64,000 bases of DNA from Gemmatimonadota bacterium. GTDB lineage: Bacteria > Gemmatimonadota > Gemmatimonadetes > Gemmatimonadales > Gemmatimonadaceae. Location of the stretch: the NCBI GenBank assembly GCA_016714015.1, contig JADJNZ010000004.1:1-64000 (forward strand), read 5' to 3'. The position numbers and the translations under genes were made by a program. Shown here in pieces: positions 20,413 to 29,977 of the stretch (within the stretch, counting starts at the first letter, position 1; each line of letters starts with the position of its first letter). The notes under the pieces are model-generated. The model was given only the letters and a program-made list of their open reading frames with translations, made no database searches and was not told where the DNA came from.

Positions 20413-22102
20413 GCAGTACGACCGAACGTCGCGCGGTCCAGGTCGTCGTCCTCACGGCGGCCTGGACCGTCGTGTATTCGCTCTTCGCGTTCCTCCTGCC
20501 GGACGGGCTCCCCGGACGCCCCATGCTCATGGACACGGCCTTCCTGCCGTTCCATCCGCTGGCGGCGCGGGCCCTCTGGCTGACCTGTCGGTCCATGCCG
20601 GACGGGACGCCCCGATGGCGGGGGTTCCGTGCGCTCATGTGGTCCCAGATCGTCGGCGTCATCAACTCGCTCGCCTGGATCGCGGCGAGCGCGGGACTCC
20701 CTGCCGCGAACTCGGCGCTCTATCAGGCGGTCGGGCCTCACCACGACCCCTCTCCATCTACGGCATCGCGCGTCTGGTGCCGCTCCGCCGCGCCGGCGCC
20801 GCGGCGGTCCCCTGGCTCGACATCGCCCTGCTCCTGCTCGCCGGCGCGGCCATCGGGTGGTACTTCGTCGGCTGGCCGCTCCTGACCGCGGGGGCGGAGA
20901 CCACGGTGGCCTTCGCCTGGTTCGCCGCGTCACCGCCGCGGACGCCTTCTCCGCGCTCCTCGCGCTCGCGGCGTGGGCCTACCCGACCGACCGGATCGGT
21001 CGCCCCGCTTCGGCGGCCCTCGCGGCCAGCTATGCGATCTCGGCGCTCGGCGACATCGTCATCGAGACGGGCTCCATCGACGGCACCTACGTCAGCGGCC
21101 GGCCGTTCGACATCACCTTCGCCGTCAGCCTGCTCCTCGTCTCCCTCGCGGCGTGGCGCGAGATCCGCCAGCGCACGCCGCCGCCTGCCGACGAGCGCGG
21201 GATCCTCGTCACGCGGGCCGTCACGCCGCTGGTCGCCTCCGCGGCGGTCCTCGCGCCCATCCTCATCGCCGGCGTGCGGGAGACCGCCCGAGGCGCTCGT
21301 CGTGCCGGGCGCCATCGCCATCTCGTTCGTCCTCGTGCTCCAGTGGCGCTATCTGCTCCTCGACCGCGAGATCGAGCGCTCCCTCGTCTCGCGGTTGGGA
21401 CTCGAGCGGGACCTCGCGCTCGCGCGGCAGTTCGAGTCGCTCGGCCGCTTCGCCGGCGCCATCGCGCACGACTTCAACAACGTCCTCGGGGGTCTGCTGG
21501 GCCATGTACAGCTGATGCGCATCGAGGCGCCGCGGGCCGCGGCGGCCGAGGATTCGCTGACGATCATGGAGGACACGATCCAGCGTGGGGTGACCCTCAA
21601 CCGGCGCCTGCTCGGACTCATGCGCGGGCAGTCGGTCGAGCGCGTCGCGGTCGATGTCGGGGCCCTCGTGCGGTCGATCGTCGATGCGGTGCGGCCGTCG
21701 CTCACCGAGGGACGACGGATCGCGGTCTCGCTGCCAGCCGCCGCGATCCACGTCCACCTCCGCCCCGGCGACGGGGACCAGCTCGTCCTGAACCTCGTGG
21801 TGAACGCTCGCGATGCCTCCGCCGCTGGCGGCACGATCGCGGTCCGGCTTCGCGGCGAGGCGGGCGAGGCGGTGCTCGAGGTGGAGGACGAGGGCCACGG
21901 CATCCCCGAGGCGATCCGCGATCGCATCTTCGAGCCGCTCTTCACCACCCGCGGTGCGCAGCGCGGCACCGGCCTCGGACTCGCCACGGTCCAGGCGGTC
22001 GTGTCGGATGCCGGCGGCACGATCGCCCTCTGGAGCGAGGTCGGGCGCGGGACCCGCTTCACCGTCCGGTTGCCGCGCGCCGACGGACCGGCGCACGGCT
22101 GA
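20409..22102 (+). pseudogene. Membrane sensor histidine kinase broken by three frameshifts
   Basis: From a GTG at 20409 overlapping the previous stop, a hydrophobic N-terminus (VQVVVLTAAWTVVYSLFAFLL and further helices) runs in one frame to about 20740. It then continues in a second frame (LSIYGIARLVPLRRAG, DIALLLLAGAAIGWYFVGWPLL) to about 20930, a third frame (TAADAFSALLALAAWAYPTDRIGRP, ITFAVSLLLVSLAAWREIR) to about 21290, and returns to the second for the rest. The last part is intact: coiled linker, HisKA motif AIAHDFNNVLGGLLGH with the phospho-His, then HATPase boxes LNLVVNARDAS, DEGHGIPEAI and GTGLGLATVQAVVSDAGG. No regulator is adjacent. Three lesions in 550 bp suggest either a young pseudogene or poor local assembly. 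Confidence 0.8.
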
Positions 22103-22104
22103 TT

Positions 22105-22134
22105 CGCGGGGCGCGCGCGGTGCGCGCCCCCGCG
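22105..22134. terminator. Bidirectional GC-rich hairpin terminator
   Basis: CGCGGGGCGCGC and its near-complement GCGCGCCCCCGCG form a 10-12 bp stem with a small loop in the 40-bp gap between convergent genes (kinase remnant and sugar isomerase-like gene). There is no T-tract, as is common in GC-rich genomes. Confidence 0.6.
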
Positions 22135-22142
22135 CCGACCAC

Positions 22143-23033
22143 TCAGGCGGCGAAGATCGCCCGCGCCTCGGCGAGCTTCGCGAGCGGGGCCGTCGTCGGC
22201 ATGAACTCGTGCGCCACGTAGCCGGTGAAGCCCGTCGCGGCGATCGCGCGCGCGATGCGCCCGTAGTTCAGCTCCTGCGTGTCGTCCAGCTCGTGCCGCC
22301 CCGGCACGCCCGCGGTGTGGTAGTGCGAGATGAAGGGCGCGTACGTCTCGATGGTGTGCACGACGTCGCCTTCCATGATCTGCATGTGGTAGACGTCGTA
22401 GAGGAGCTTGAAGCGCGGCGAGCCCAGCCCGCGCGCGACCTGCGCCGCCCACTCGGTCCGGTCGGCGTGGTAGTCGCGATGGTCCACCTTGCTGTTGAGC
22501 ATCTCCATCACGAGCGTCACGCCATGCCGCTCGGCCGCGGGGATGAGGCGCTTGAGCCCCGCGACGCAGTTCGCGATCCCCTCGCCGTCGCTCATCCCCT
22601 TCCGGTTGCCGGAGAAGACGATCATCTGCGGGATCCCCGCCTTGGCGACGAGCGGCAGCAGCCGTTCGCCCTCGGCGACGAGCTTGTCGTGCAGGTCGGG
22701 ACGGTTCCATCCGTCGGCGATGGGACCGGGGCCGTTGGCGATAGCGCACTGGAGACCGTGCGCCTTCGGCACCTCGAACTCGGCCTCGCTCAGCAGGTCG
22801 ATGCCGTCGAGCCCGATGCGCTTCGCCTCGCGGCAGAGGTCGGCGAGGGGCATGCTCGAGAAGCACCAGCGGGCCACGCTCTGCTTGTACGGCGGGACGA
22901 AGGGCGGGAGCACGGCGCTCTCCTCGGTGGCGGGACGTGGGGCACCGAACTTCGAGGCGGCGGCGATCACGCCGGCCCCGGTGAGTCCGGCCTTCAGGCC
23001 TTCCTTGATCGCATCGCGACGGGTGGGGCTCAC
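22143..23033 (-). CDS. Hydroxypyruvate-isomerase-like TIM-barrel protein with Tat-like leader
   Basis: A 296-residue protein of the xylose-isomerase-like TIM-barrel family, Hyi/IolE branch. It begins with TRRDAIKEGLKAGLTGAG, a Tat-type leader, then SVARWCFSSMPLADLCREAKRIGLDGIDL. Metal and acid-base residues sit in LVMEMLNSKVDH (Glu), LYDVYHMQIMEGD (Asp/His), ISHYHTAGVPGRHE (His) and GYVAHEFMP (Glu). Hyi interconverts hydroxypyruvate and tartronate semialdehyde; exported homologues beside GMC oxidoreductases probably isomerise or epimerise keto-sugars. The GTG start at 23033 overlaps the GMC stop by 4 bp (GTGA). It is the last gene of a three-gene minus-strand operon. Confidence 0.87.
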   Translation of the reverse strand: MSPTRRDAIKEGLKAGLTGAGVIAAASKFGAPRPATEESAVLPPFVPPYKQSVARWCFSSMPLADLCREAKRIGLDGIDLLSEAEFEVPKAHGLQCAIANGPGPIADGWNRPDLHDKLVAEGERLLPLVAKAGIPQMIVFSGNRKGMSDGEGIANCVAGLKRLIPAAERHGVTLVMEMLNSKVDHRDYHADRTEWAAQVARGLGSPRFKLLYDVYHMQIMEGDVVHTIETYAPFISHYHTAGVPGRHELDDTQELNYGRIARAIAATGFTGYVAHEFMPTTAPLAKLAEARAIFAA

Positions 23034-24736
23034 AGTTCGCCTCGCTTGAGACGCTCGACGGTGCGCGACACCGCGCGCGCCGTGATCGCCATGTAAGTGA
23101 TGCTCGGGTTCTGGCAGGCGGAGCTCGCCATGCAGGCGCCGTCGGTCACGTGGACGTTCGGCACCTCCCAGAGCGCGTTGTCGGCATCGCAGACGGAGAC
23201 GTCGGCCGAGCGTCCCATGCGGGCGCCGCCCATCTCGTGGATGCAGTGGCCCGGCGGGTTGTTCGAGCGCGTGGGCGTGATGTTGGTCGCGCCGGCCGCG
23301 TCGAGCATCTCGGTGGCGGTGCGCACCATGTCCTCCTGCATCCTCCGTTCGTTCTCGCCCCACCGGCAGGTGATGCGCAGGGCGGGGACGCCCCACTTGT
23401 CCTGCACCGTCGGGTCGAGCGCGAGGGCGTTCTCCTCGCGCGGGAGCGTCTCGCCCCAGCCGTGGATGCCGATGCCCCACGGATGCAGTTCGCTGAGCAC
23501 GCGCGCCTTCCACTCGGCGCCATGTCCCGCGCCGTTCCAGCGGCCGCGGCCGCCGGAGCCGCCCTGCATCCCGTAGCCGCGCAGGAAGTCCGGATGCTGC
23601 GGACCGGTGCGCGTGTTGCGGAAGCGCGCGACGTACATCCCGTTGGGGCGGTTCCCCTCGCTCTTGTACTGTTCGAAGCCGGGCATCCGCCCGCTCGCGC
23701 CCCAGTAGTAGTGGTGGTCCATGATGTACTTGCCGAGCGTGCCGCTGGCGTTGCCCATGCCGGTGGGGTGCGCCGTGCTCTTCGAGTTGAGCAGGATGCG
23801 CGTGGACTCGAACGCCGAGGCGCAGAGGTAGATCACGCGCGCCTCGTAGACCGTCTCGGCCATGGTGCGCGCGTCGATCACCCGCACGCCCTTCGCGCGG
23901 CCGGTGCGCGGGTCGTGCACCACCTCGGCGACGACGCTCCAGGGCCGCACCGTGAGCCGCCCCGTCCGTTCGGCGGCGGGGAGCGTGGAGCCGTTGCTCG
24001 AGAAGTACGAGTGCGTGATGCAGCCGCGCTCGCAGGGCCCGCAGTAGTGACAGGCGGCGCGGCCGTTGTGCGCCTGCGTGAGGATCGCCGCGCGCCCGAT
24101 GGTCCACACCCGCTGCCCGCCGAACGCCTTGAGCACCTTCTCGCGCGTGTGCGCCTCGGTGACGCTCATGTTCATCGGCGGCAGGAACTCGCCGTCGGGG
24201 AGCTGGTCGAGTCCTTCGCGCGCGCCGCTCACGCCGATGAAGCGTTCCACGTGCGAGTACCAGGGGGCGAGGTCGGCGTAGCGGATGGGCCAGTCGTTCC
24301 CGTGTCCGTCCTTGAGGTTCGCCTCGAAGTCGAGGTCGCTCCAGCGATAGACCTGCCGTCCCCAGGTGAGCGAGCGGCCGCCCACCTGCCGCCCGCGGAA
24401 CCAGCGGAAGGGCGCGTCGTCGGGCGTGGTGTAGGGATTCTCGCGGTCGTTCACGAAGAACTTGCCGCTGTACTCGTCGCAGGCGTAGCACTCGCGCTGG
24501 ATCGGCTGCTCCTTCGCGAGCCGCTCGCGGTCGCCATAGCCGCGGAAGCGGACCTGATGCGGCGCGAGGTGCTCGACGTAGTCGCGCGCGGGATCGATCG
24601 GGCCGCCCGCCTCGAGCACGAGCGTGCGCAGTCCCGCCTCGGTGAGCTCCTTCGCCGCCCAGCCGCCGCTGATCCCCGAGCCGACGACGATCGCGTCGTA
24701 CCGGCGCCCCTGCACCGCGTGGAGGTCAGTGCCCAT
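23030..24736 (-). CDS. GMC-family FAD oxidoreductase (sugar dehydrogenase large subunit)
   Basis: A 568-residue flavoprotein of the GMC family. The dinucleotide motif GSGISGGWAAKELTEAG lies at residues 19-35 followed by LVLEAGG. The middle section has GGRSLTWGRQVYRWSD, and the C-terminal segment has HCIHEMGGARMG-type HEMGGARMG plus ACMASSACQNPSIT with the active-site Asn/His. It contains CHYCGPCERGC near residue 215, a cysteine cluster found in membrane-bound gluconate/2-keto-gluconate dehydrogenase large subunits. It lacks its own signal peptide. Its partner, the subunit-3 protein encoded just upstream, has a Tat leader, so the pair is probably exported as a folded complex. Likely role: periplasmic oxidation of a sugar or glycoside, with electrons passed to a cytochrome encoded elsewhere. 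Confidence 0.9.
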   Translation of the reverse strand: MGTDLHAVQGRRYDAIVVGSGISGGWAAKELTEAGLRTLVLEAGGPIDPARDYVEHLAPHQVRFRGYGDRERLAKEQPIQRECYACDEYSGKFFVNDRENPYTTPDDAPFRWFRGRQVGGRSLTWGRQVYRWSDLDFEANLKDGHGNDWPIRYADLAPWYSHVERFIGVSGAREGLDQLPDGEFLPPMNMSVTEAHTREKVLKAFGGQRVWTIGRAAILTQAHNGRAACHYCGPCERGCITHSYFSSNGSTLPAAERTGRLTVRPWSVVAEVVHDPRTGRAKGVRVIDARTMAETVYEARVIYLCASAFESTRILLNSKSTAHPTGMGNASGTLGKYIMDHHYYWGASGRMPGFEQYKSEGNRPNGMYVARFRNTRTGPQHPDFLRGYGMQGGSGGRGRWNGAGHGAEWKARVLSELHPWGIGIHGWGETLPREENALALDPTVQDKWGVPALRITCRWGENERRMQEDMVRTATEMLDAAGATNITPTRSNNPPGHCIHEMGGARMGRSADVSVCDADNALWEVPNVHVTDGACMASSACQNPSITYMAITARAVSRTVERLKRGEL

Positions 24737-25301
24737 GGCCCGCCTCCGCGCGCTGCGTGACGGGGACGTCGCCGCGATAGTGCCCGGGCGTCATGTTCAC
24801 CTTGAGGACCTCGCGCCGCACGCGCTCGCTCGTGAGATAGCCGTGGAGCGCGTGCCCGCGGAGGCGACGGTACGCCCGCCGCGCGGGGTGCTCGGGGTCG
24901 ATGGGCAGCGCCGCCCAGTCGAGCTCGCCCATGCGCTGGACGGGATCGAGCGCCGGCCAGGTGCGGCCGTAGCCCGCGACCGCATGCGCCTCGAGGGCGG
25001 CGAGACCGGCGCGGAACTCGGTGCGCTCGGCCTCGGTCATCCACTCGGCGGTGATGAACTCGATGAAGGCCGGCACGCCGACGTCGAGCGCCCCCGGCGT
25101 GTCGGTGCGGGGGAGGATCGCGTCGGCCATCGCCGCGACGAGGGCGCGCTCGTCGGCGCGGAAGAGGGTCGCGGGGCGCTGCGCGGCCTGCGCATGGAGG
25201 TCCGCGTCCCAGTCGTCGGGCGCGGCATCGGCGCGGGCCAGCGAGGGCAGGGCGGCGAGGCCGGCGAGCTGGAGCAGCGCGCGGCGGGAGAGGCTCGTCA
25301 T
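24726..25301 (-). CDS. Gluconate 2-dehydrogenase subunit 3 family protein (Tat-exported)
   Basis: A 191-residue small subunit with a twin-arginine leader SRRALLQLAGLAALPSLA. The Gluconate_2-dh3 domain follows: LFRADERALVAAMADAILPRTDTPGALDVGVPAFIEFI, then WMTEAERTEFRAGLAALE and a conserved C-terminal KVNMTPGHYRGD. In characterised enzymes this subunit carries the Tat signal that exports the flavin subunit bound to it. Its 3' end overlaps the GMC gene by 11 bp, which supports complex formation. It is the first gene of the operon; its promoter lies in the 120-bp gap to the divergent DUF5916 gene. Confidence 0.9.
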   Translation of the reverse strand: MTSLSRRALLQLAGLAALPSLARADAAPDDWDADLHAQAAQRPATLFRADERALVAAMADAILPRTDTPGALDVGVPAFIEFITAEWMTEAERTEFRAGLAALEAHAVAGYGRTWPALDPVQRMGELDWAALPIDPEHPARRAYRRLRGHALHGYLTSERVRREVLKVNMTPGHYRGDVPVTQRAEAGHGH

Positions 25302-25420
25302 GCCCAACGTTGCATCCGGAGCGCCGGGGCCGGCAACCCTCGGGGCCGCAACATTATCAAAGGAGGTGCGTAGTCGCCGGGGGGGATGCACATTCCCCCC
25401 GAACCCTTGGCCCCCTCGAG

Positions 25421-27760
25421 ATGCTCGCCATCCCGCTGCTGCTCGCGCTCGTCGTCGCTGATCCGCCGGTCCACAATGGTCGCGCGGGCGAGACGAAGGT
25501 CAAGCCGCCCCGTGCCGCCGCCGAGATCGTGGTGGACGGCAAGCTCGACGAGGCCGTCTGGAAGCAGGCCGCGCTGCTCACCGGCTTCTCGCAGTTCTCG
25601 CCGCAGGACGGCATCGCCGCCGCCGACTCCACGCAGGTCCTCGTCTGGTACTCCGCCACCGCGATCCACTTCGGCGTGCGCGCCTACGAGCCGCACGGCA
25701 ACGTCCGCGCGACGCTCGCCGAGCGCGACCGCATCGGCACCGACGACCAGGTGCAGTTCCTCATCGGGACGTTCAATGACGGGCGGCAGGCGGTGATGTT
25801 CGCGGTGAACCCGCTCGGGATCCAGGCCGACGGGTCACTCGTGGAGCAGGGCCGGTCGGGCGGCAGCTTCATGAGCGGCGGGGCGAGCGCCGCGCGCGAG
25901 AGCGCCGACCTCTCGCAGGACTACGTCTTCACCTCGAAGGGCCGCCTCACCGAGTGGGGCTACGAGATCGAGGTGACGATCCCGTTCAAGAGCCTGCGCT
26001 TCCAGTCGGTCGCCGAGCAGACATGGGGCTTCAACGTGGTGCGGCGCGTGCAGCACTCCAACTACGAGGACAGCTGGACGCCGGCCACACGCGGCAACGC
26101 GAGCTTCCTCGCGCAGTCTGGCACGCTCGCGGGGCTGACCGACCTGCACCGCGGGCTCGTGCTCGACGTGACCCCCGAGCTCACCGACCGCGTGGACGGC
26201 GCCCCCGGCGCCTCGGCGTGGGACTACACCACCGGCAAGCCGCAGCTGGGCGCGACGGTGCGGTGGGGCATCACCAACAACCTCACGTTCAACGGCACGT
26301 TCAATCCCGACTTCTCGCAGGTCGAGGCGGACGTCAACCAGGTCAACTTCGACCCGCGGCGGCAGGTCTTCTTCCCCGAGCGGCGGCCGTTCTTCATCGA
26401 CGGCATCGAGCAGTTCCAGACGCCCAACAACCTCGTCTACACGCGGCGGATGGTCCGCCCCGAGGCGGCGGCGAAGGTGGCGGGGAAGATGGGCTCGACC
26501 AACGTCGCGTACATGACCGCGCTGGACGACCGCACCACGTCGGCCACCGGCGACAACCCGTTCTTCAACATCCTGCGCGTCTCGCGCGATCTCGGCGCGC
26601 AGTCCCGCCTCGGCCTCACCTACACCGACCGGATCGACGGCGACGCGAGCAACCGCGTGGTCAGCCTCGACGGGCGCGCGGTGACCAACCGGATCTACTC
26701 GGGCTCGTTCCAGGTGGCCGCCGCGCGCAACGCGGTGAACGGCCTCGTCACCACGGCGCCGCTCTTCCAGGCGAACCTGGCGCGCGACGGCCGCGCCTTC
26801 GGCGTGCGCGGGGTCTTCAGCGGCATCGATCCCGATTTCGTGACGCGCTCGGGGTTCATCTCGCGCCCGGGCGAGGTCCACGCCAACGTCGCGCCGCGCT
26901 ACACCTGGTTCTTCGAGCGGGGCTCGCGCATCGAGACCTTCTCGTACAGCATGCTCTTCGACGGCACCTGGAACTACGACCGGTTCATGCAGCGCGGCGA
27001 TGCGCGCGACAAGAAGATGCACTTCAACACCAGCACGCAGTTCCGCGGCGGCTGGACGATCGGCGGGTCGCTGCTCGTGGAGACCTTCGGGTACGATCCG
27101 ACCTTCTACCAGGACCTGTATCGCATCGAGGCGCCGGACGGCCTGGGCGGGCTCGACACGCTGCCGTTCGTCGGCACGCCGCGCCTCCCCAACCACGACT
27201 GGGTGGCGAGCTTCACCTCGCCGCGCTTCAAGTACCTCCAGGCGAGCGGCTCGTTCGTGTGGGGCGTGGACGAGAACTTCTTCGAGTGGGCCTCGGCGGA
27301 CATCCTCTACGCGCAGCTCTCGATCAATGCGCGGCCCTCGGAGCGGATCCGCATCGACGCGACCTACCAGATCCAGGAGTACAAGCGCCGCACCGACCAC
27401 TCGCTCGTGGGGATCACGCGCAACCCGCGCCTCAAGCTCGAGTACCAGGTCTCGCGGCCCTTCTTCGTGCGCCTCATCGGCGAGTACGTGGCCTCGGCGA
27501 CCGACGCGCTGCGCGACGACTCGCGCACGAACTTCCCGCTCCTCCAGCGCGACCGGAACGGGGTCTACGTGCGCACGACGGCGGGGCAGGTCAACCGCCT
27601 GAGCGGTGACGTGCTGCTCGCGTACACGCCGCAGCCGGGCACGGTGATCTACCTCGGCTACGGCGCGCGCATGCTCGAGCCGGAGCCGTTCCGGTACCAG
27701 CACCTCGCGCGCCAGACCGACGCGGTGTTCCTCAAGCTGTCGTACCTGTTCCGGCGGTAG
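25421..27760 (+). CDS. DUF5916/CBM9-like outer-membrane protein
   Basis: A 779-residue protein with an N-terminal hydrophobic leader (MLAIPLLLALVVA). A CBM9-like domain covers residues about 20-210: AAEIVVDGKLDEAVWKQA, FSQFSPQDG, STQVLVWYSATAIHFGVRAYE, GYEIEVTIPFKSLRF. A long DUF5916 region rich in aromatic beta strands follows and ends in an F/R motif (LKLSYLFRR), as expected for an outer-membrane beta-barrel. NGTFNPDFSQVEADVNQVNFD and ERRPFFIDGIEQF are very conserved in the family. Function is unknown; proteins of this kind are numerous in Gemmatimonadota and Bacteroidota and are thought to handle glycans or act in secretion. It is divergent from the GMC operon and monocistronic. Confidence 0.85.
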   Translation: MLAIPLLLALVVADPPVHNGRAGETKVKPPRAAAEIVVDGKLDEAVWKQAALLTGFSQFSPQDGIAAADSTQVLVWYSATAIHFGVRAYEPHGNVRATLAERDRIGTDDQVQFLIGTFNDGRQAVMFAVNPLGIQADGSLVEQGRSGGSFMSGGASAARESADLSQDYVFTSKGRLTEWGYEIEVTIPFKSLRFQSVAEQTWGFNVVRRVQHSNYEDSWTPATRGNASFLAQSGTLAGLTDLHRGLVLDVTPELTDRVDGAPGASAWDYTTGKPQLGATVRWGITNNLTFNGTFNPDFSQVEADVNQVNFDPRRQVFFPERRPFFIDGIEQFQTPNNLVYTRRMVRPEAAAKVAGKMGSTNVAYMTALDDRTTSATGDNPFFNILRVSRDLGAQSRLGLTYTDRIDGDASNRVVSLDGRAVTNRIYSGSFQVAAARNAVNGLVTTAPLFQANLARDGRAFGVRGVFSGIDPDFVTRSGFISRPGEVHANVAPRYTWFFERGSRIETFSYSMLFDGTWNYDRFMQRGDARDKKMHFNTSTQFRGGWTIGGSLLVETFGYDPTFYQDLYRIEAPDGLGGLDTLPFVGTPRLPNHDWVASFTSPRFKYLQASGSFVWGVDENFFEWASADILYAQLSINARPSERIRIDATYQIQEYKRRTDHSLVGITRNPRLKLEYQVSRPFFVRLIGEYVASATDALRDDSRTNFPLLQRDRNGVYVRTTAGQVNRLSGDVLLAYTPQPGTVIYLGYGARMLEPEPFRYQHLARQTDAVFLKLSYLFRR

Positions 27761-27821
27761 GTCCGGCGCTTCGGCTCGTGGGTCGGTGTGCGGGGCGGCG
27801 AGCGGGGTACCCCCTTCGCCG

Positions 27822-28191
27822 ACCCACGCGCGCTTGACGCTGCGAGCCTCGCGCAACGGCGCGCGAGTCTCTTGCTACGCGCGAGGGTCGGCTTCGGGGG
27901 CACCCCGCACGCCGCCCTGCCGGGATCGCGGGTCCGCTCGACACCAGCACAGCGCGTCGTGTAGCAAGCCGGCTCCGCGCCACTCGTCTCGCGTCAGAGC
28001 GACGGCGGCTCCTGACTGACTCACCCACTGGCGCGCGCCGCTCCTGTCGGGGCGCAGCCTCCCCCCGCATCGCGCACTCCTGGGACTCTGCCAGGTCGGG
28101 CGCCGCGAGCCACCGCCGAAGCGAACCCTCGCGCGTAGCAAGAGACTCGCGCGCCGTTGCGCGAGGCTCGCAGCGTAAAGCGCGCGTGGGT
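27822..28191. mobile_element. MITE-like element with 67-bp terminal inverted repeats
   Basis: A 67-bp segment at 27822-27888 returns as its reverse complement at 28125-28191 with a single visible mismatch. The arms begin ACCCACGCGCGCTT and end CTACGCGCGAGGGT. They enclose about 236 bp with no convincing gene; further shorter inverted repeats (GGTCGGGCGCCGC and its complement) flank the right arm. The layout is like a miniature inverted-repeat transposable element or a very long hairpin. No target-site duplication is obvious next to the arms. The whole 27761-28246 gap holds nothing else I can support. Confidence 0.6.
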
Positions 28192-28246
28192 TCGCGCAGC
28201 GGAGGCTGCGGCGCCCGACCGCGCGCGCGGCAGCCAGAGGAGCGCG

Positions 28247-29977
28247 TCAGCGCTTCTTGGCAGGAGCCTCCGACTCGAGCGGCGCAGACGCGACGACGGG
28301 AGCAGGAGGAGCAGGCGCCTCCGCATCCGAGAGCTTGGCGACGTATCCCGGCAGCTCCACGCCCGCGATGTCGCGCAGGACGTTCATCATGGGCGGCAAC
28401 GTCCCCGCCATGCTCTGCAGGAAGCCGCTCGCGCCCCCCTTGCCGCCCTGCCCGGAGTCCCACACCACCACCTTGTCGAACTTGATGTTCGAGATCGCCT
28501 TGGCCGAGGTCTCGGCGAGCGTGTCCAGGTGCTCGACCATCATGAGCTGGAAGGCCTCCTTCGCCCCGCCCGCCGCGGCGACGAGTTCCTTCATCGCCTC
28601 CGCCTTCTTGGACATGATCTCGTACTGGCCGCGCGCCTCGGCCTCCAGCTTGATGTAGATCGCCCGCGCCTCCGCCTCGGCGCCGATCCGCACCTTCTCG
28701 GCCTCCGCTTCGGCCTCGACGATCGTCGTCGCCTTCGCCGCCTTCGCGGTGGCCTCGTACTTCGCGCGCTGCTCCGCCTCGACGCGCTCGGCGTCGGCGA
28801 GCGCGGCGCGCGCCATCGCGCGGAAGCCCGCCTCCTGCACCGCGCCCTCCGCCTCGCGCTTCTTCGTCTCGGACAGCTGGTAGGCCTCGGCCTCGCGCAC
28901 CTGGAGCGTCGCGCGCGTGTTCGCGACCAGCGCGAGCGAGGTCGCCTCGCCGTCGATCGCCTTCGCTTCCGCCTCGGCCACGGCCACGCGGCGCGCCCGT
29001 TCCGCGTCCTTGATCATCGCGTCGCGCTCGAACGCCGCCTTCTGCTCGCCGACCTGCTGCTCCTTGTCGAGCTCGGCCATGCGCACCGCCTGCAGCCGCT
29101 CCGCCTCCTTGATGAGCGTGTCGCGCTGGAGCGCCGCCGTCTGCTCGCCCACCCGCTGCTCCTTCTCCATCTCGGCCAGCCGCACGAGCTTGTCGCGGTC
29201 CGCCTCGCGGATGCCGATCTCGCGGAACTTCACCGCGCTCGCCACCTGCACCGACCGCTCGCGCTCCGCCTCCGCCACGCGCACCTCGCCCAGCTTCTCC
29301 TGGTCGGCCACGTCGCCGCGCGCCTGCTGCACCGCCATCGCCGCGGCCTTCTTGCCGATCGCCTCGATGTAGCCCGAGTCGTCCTTGAGGTCGGTGATGT
29401 TCACGTTGATGAGCACGAGCCCGATCTTCTTGAGCTCCGGCTCCAGCGACGTGAGGATGCGGTGCAGGAAGCTCTCGCGGTCGCGGTTGATCTGCTCGAT
29501 GTTCATCGACGCGATCACCTGCCGCAGCTGTCCGAAGATGATGTCCTGCGCCTGCCGCTTGATCTGGTCGTGCCCCAGCCCGAGGAGGCGCACCGCCGCG
29601 TTCTGCCGCACCTCGGCCTCGGTGCCGATCGCCACCGTGAAGACCGACGGCACCGCCACGCGGATGTTCTCGAGCGAGAGCGCATCCTTGAGCGGGATGT
29701 CGATCTGGATCGGCTCCAGCGAGAGGTAGGCGTACTCCTGGATCACCGGCCAGACGAACGCGCCGCCGCCGGAGATGCACTTGGCCGCGCCATCGCCGCC
29801 CACGCGGCCGGAGATCACGAGCACCTTGTTCGCCGGGCAGCGCCGGTAGCGCGAGACGAACAGCACCGTGATGCCGCCCACGACCAACGCCCCGAGGATC
29901 GGCCCGACCACGCCGAGCAGGTTGAGGTCGTTCAGGATGCTGGCGTCGATCTGGAAGAAGGCGCTACCGGGGGTCAT
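28247..29977 (-). CDS. Flotillin-like SPFH membrane protein
   Basis: A 576-residue flotillin. One membrane segment lies at residues about 20-45 (VGPILGALVVGGITVLFV), then the SPFH/band-7 domain (RCPANKVLVISGRVG, VQ-type YLSLEPIQIDIPL, FTVAIGTEAEVRQNAAVRLLG, LRQVIASMNIEQINRDRESFLHRI). A coiled coil of about 250 residues rich in EAE/AEA heptads follows (about 215-470). The C-terminus is Ala/Pro-rich. Flotillins scaffold ordered membrane microdomains. It overlaps the NfeD-type gene by 14 bp; NfeD-flotillin pairs (YuaF-FloT in Bacillus) are functionally linked, so the assignment is supported by context. Confidence 0.92.
   Translation of the reverse strand: MTPGSAFFQIDASILNDLNLLGVVGPILGALVVGGITVLFVSRYRRCPANKVLVISGRVGGDGAAKCISGGGAFVWPVIQEYAYLSLEPIQIDIPLKDALSLENIRVAVPSVFTVAIGTEAEVRQNAAVRLLGLGHDQIKRQAQDIIFGQLRQVIASMNIEQINRDRESFLHRILTSLEPELKKIGLVLINVNITDLKDDSGYIEAIGKKAAAMAVQQARGDVADQEKLGEVRVAEAERERSVQVASAVKFREIGIREADRDKLVRLAEMEKEQRVGEQTAALQRDTLIKEAERLQAVRMAELDKEQQVGEQKAAFERDAMIKDAERARRVAVAEAEAKAIDGEATSLALVANTRATLQVREAEAYQLSETKKREAEGAVQEAGFRAMARAALADAERVEAEQRAKYEATAKAAKATTIVEAEAEAEKVRIGAEAEARAIYIKLEAEARGQYEIMSKKAEAMKELVAAAGGAKEAFQLMMVEHLDTLAETSAKAISNIKFDKVVVWDSGQGGKGGASGFLQSMAGTLPPMMNVLRDIAGVELPGYVAKLSDAEAPAPPAPVVASAPLESEAPAKKR

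Noticed and set aside
25358..25400. Strong AAAGGAGGTG site and GGGGGG/CCCCCC hairpin suggesting an earlier start for the DUF5916 gene
   Set aside because: No in-frame start follows the site at proper distance; the ATG at 25421 begins the hydrophobic leader.
25835..27856. A 673-codon minus-strand frame opposite the DUF5916 gene
   Set aside because: Shadow frame in GC-rich coding DNA; no recognisable domain.
27786..28326. Two small genes encoding the same TLRASRNGARVSCYARG peptide on opposite strands
   Set aside because: The shared peptide comes from the two inverted-repeat arms; no other coding evidence.
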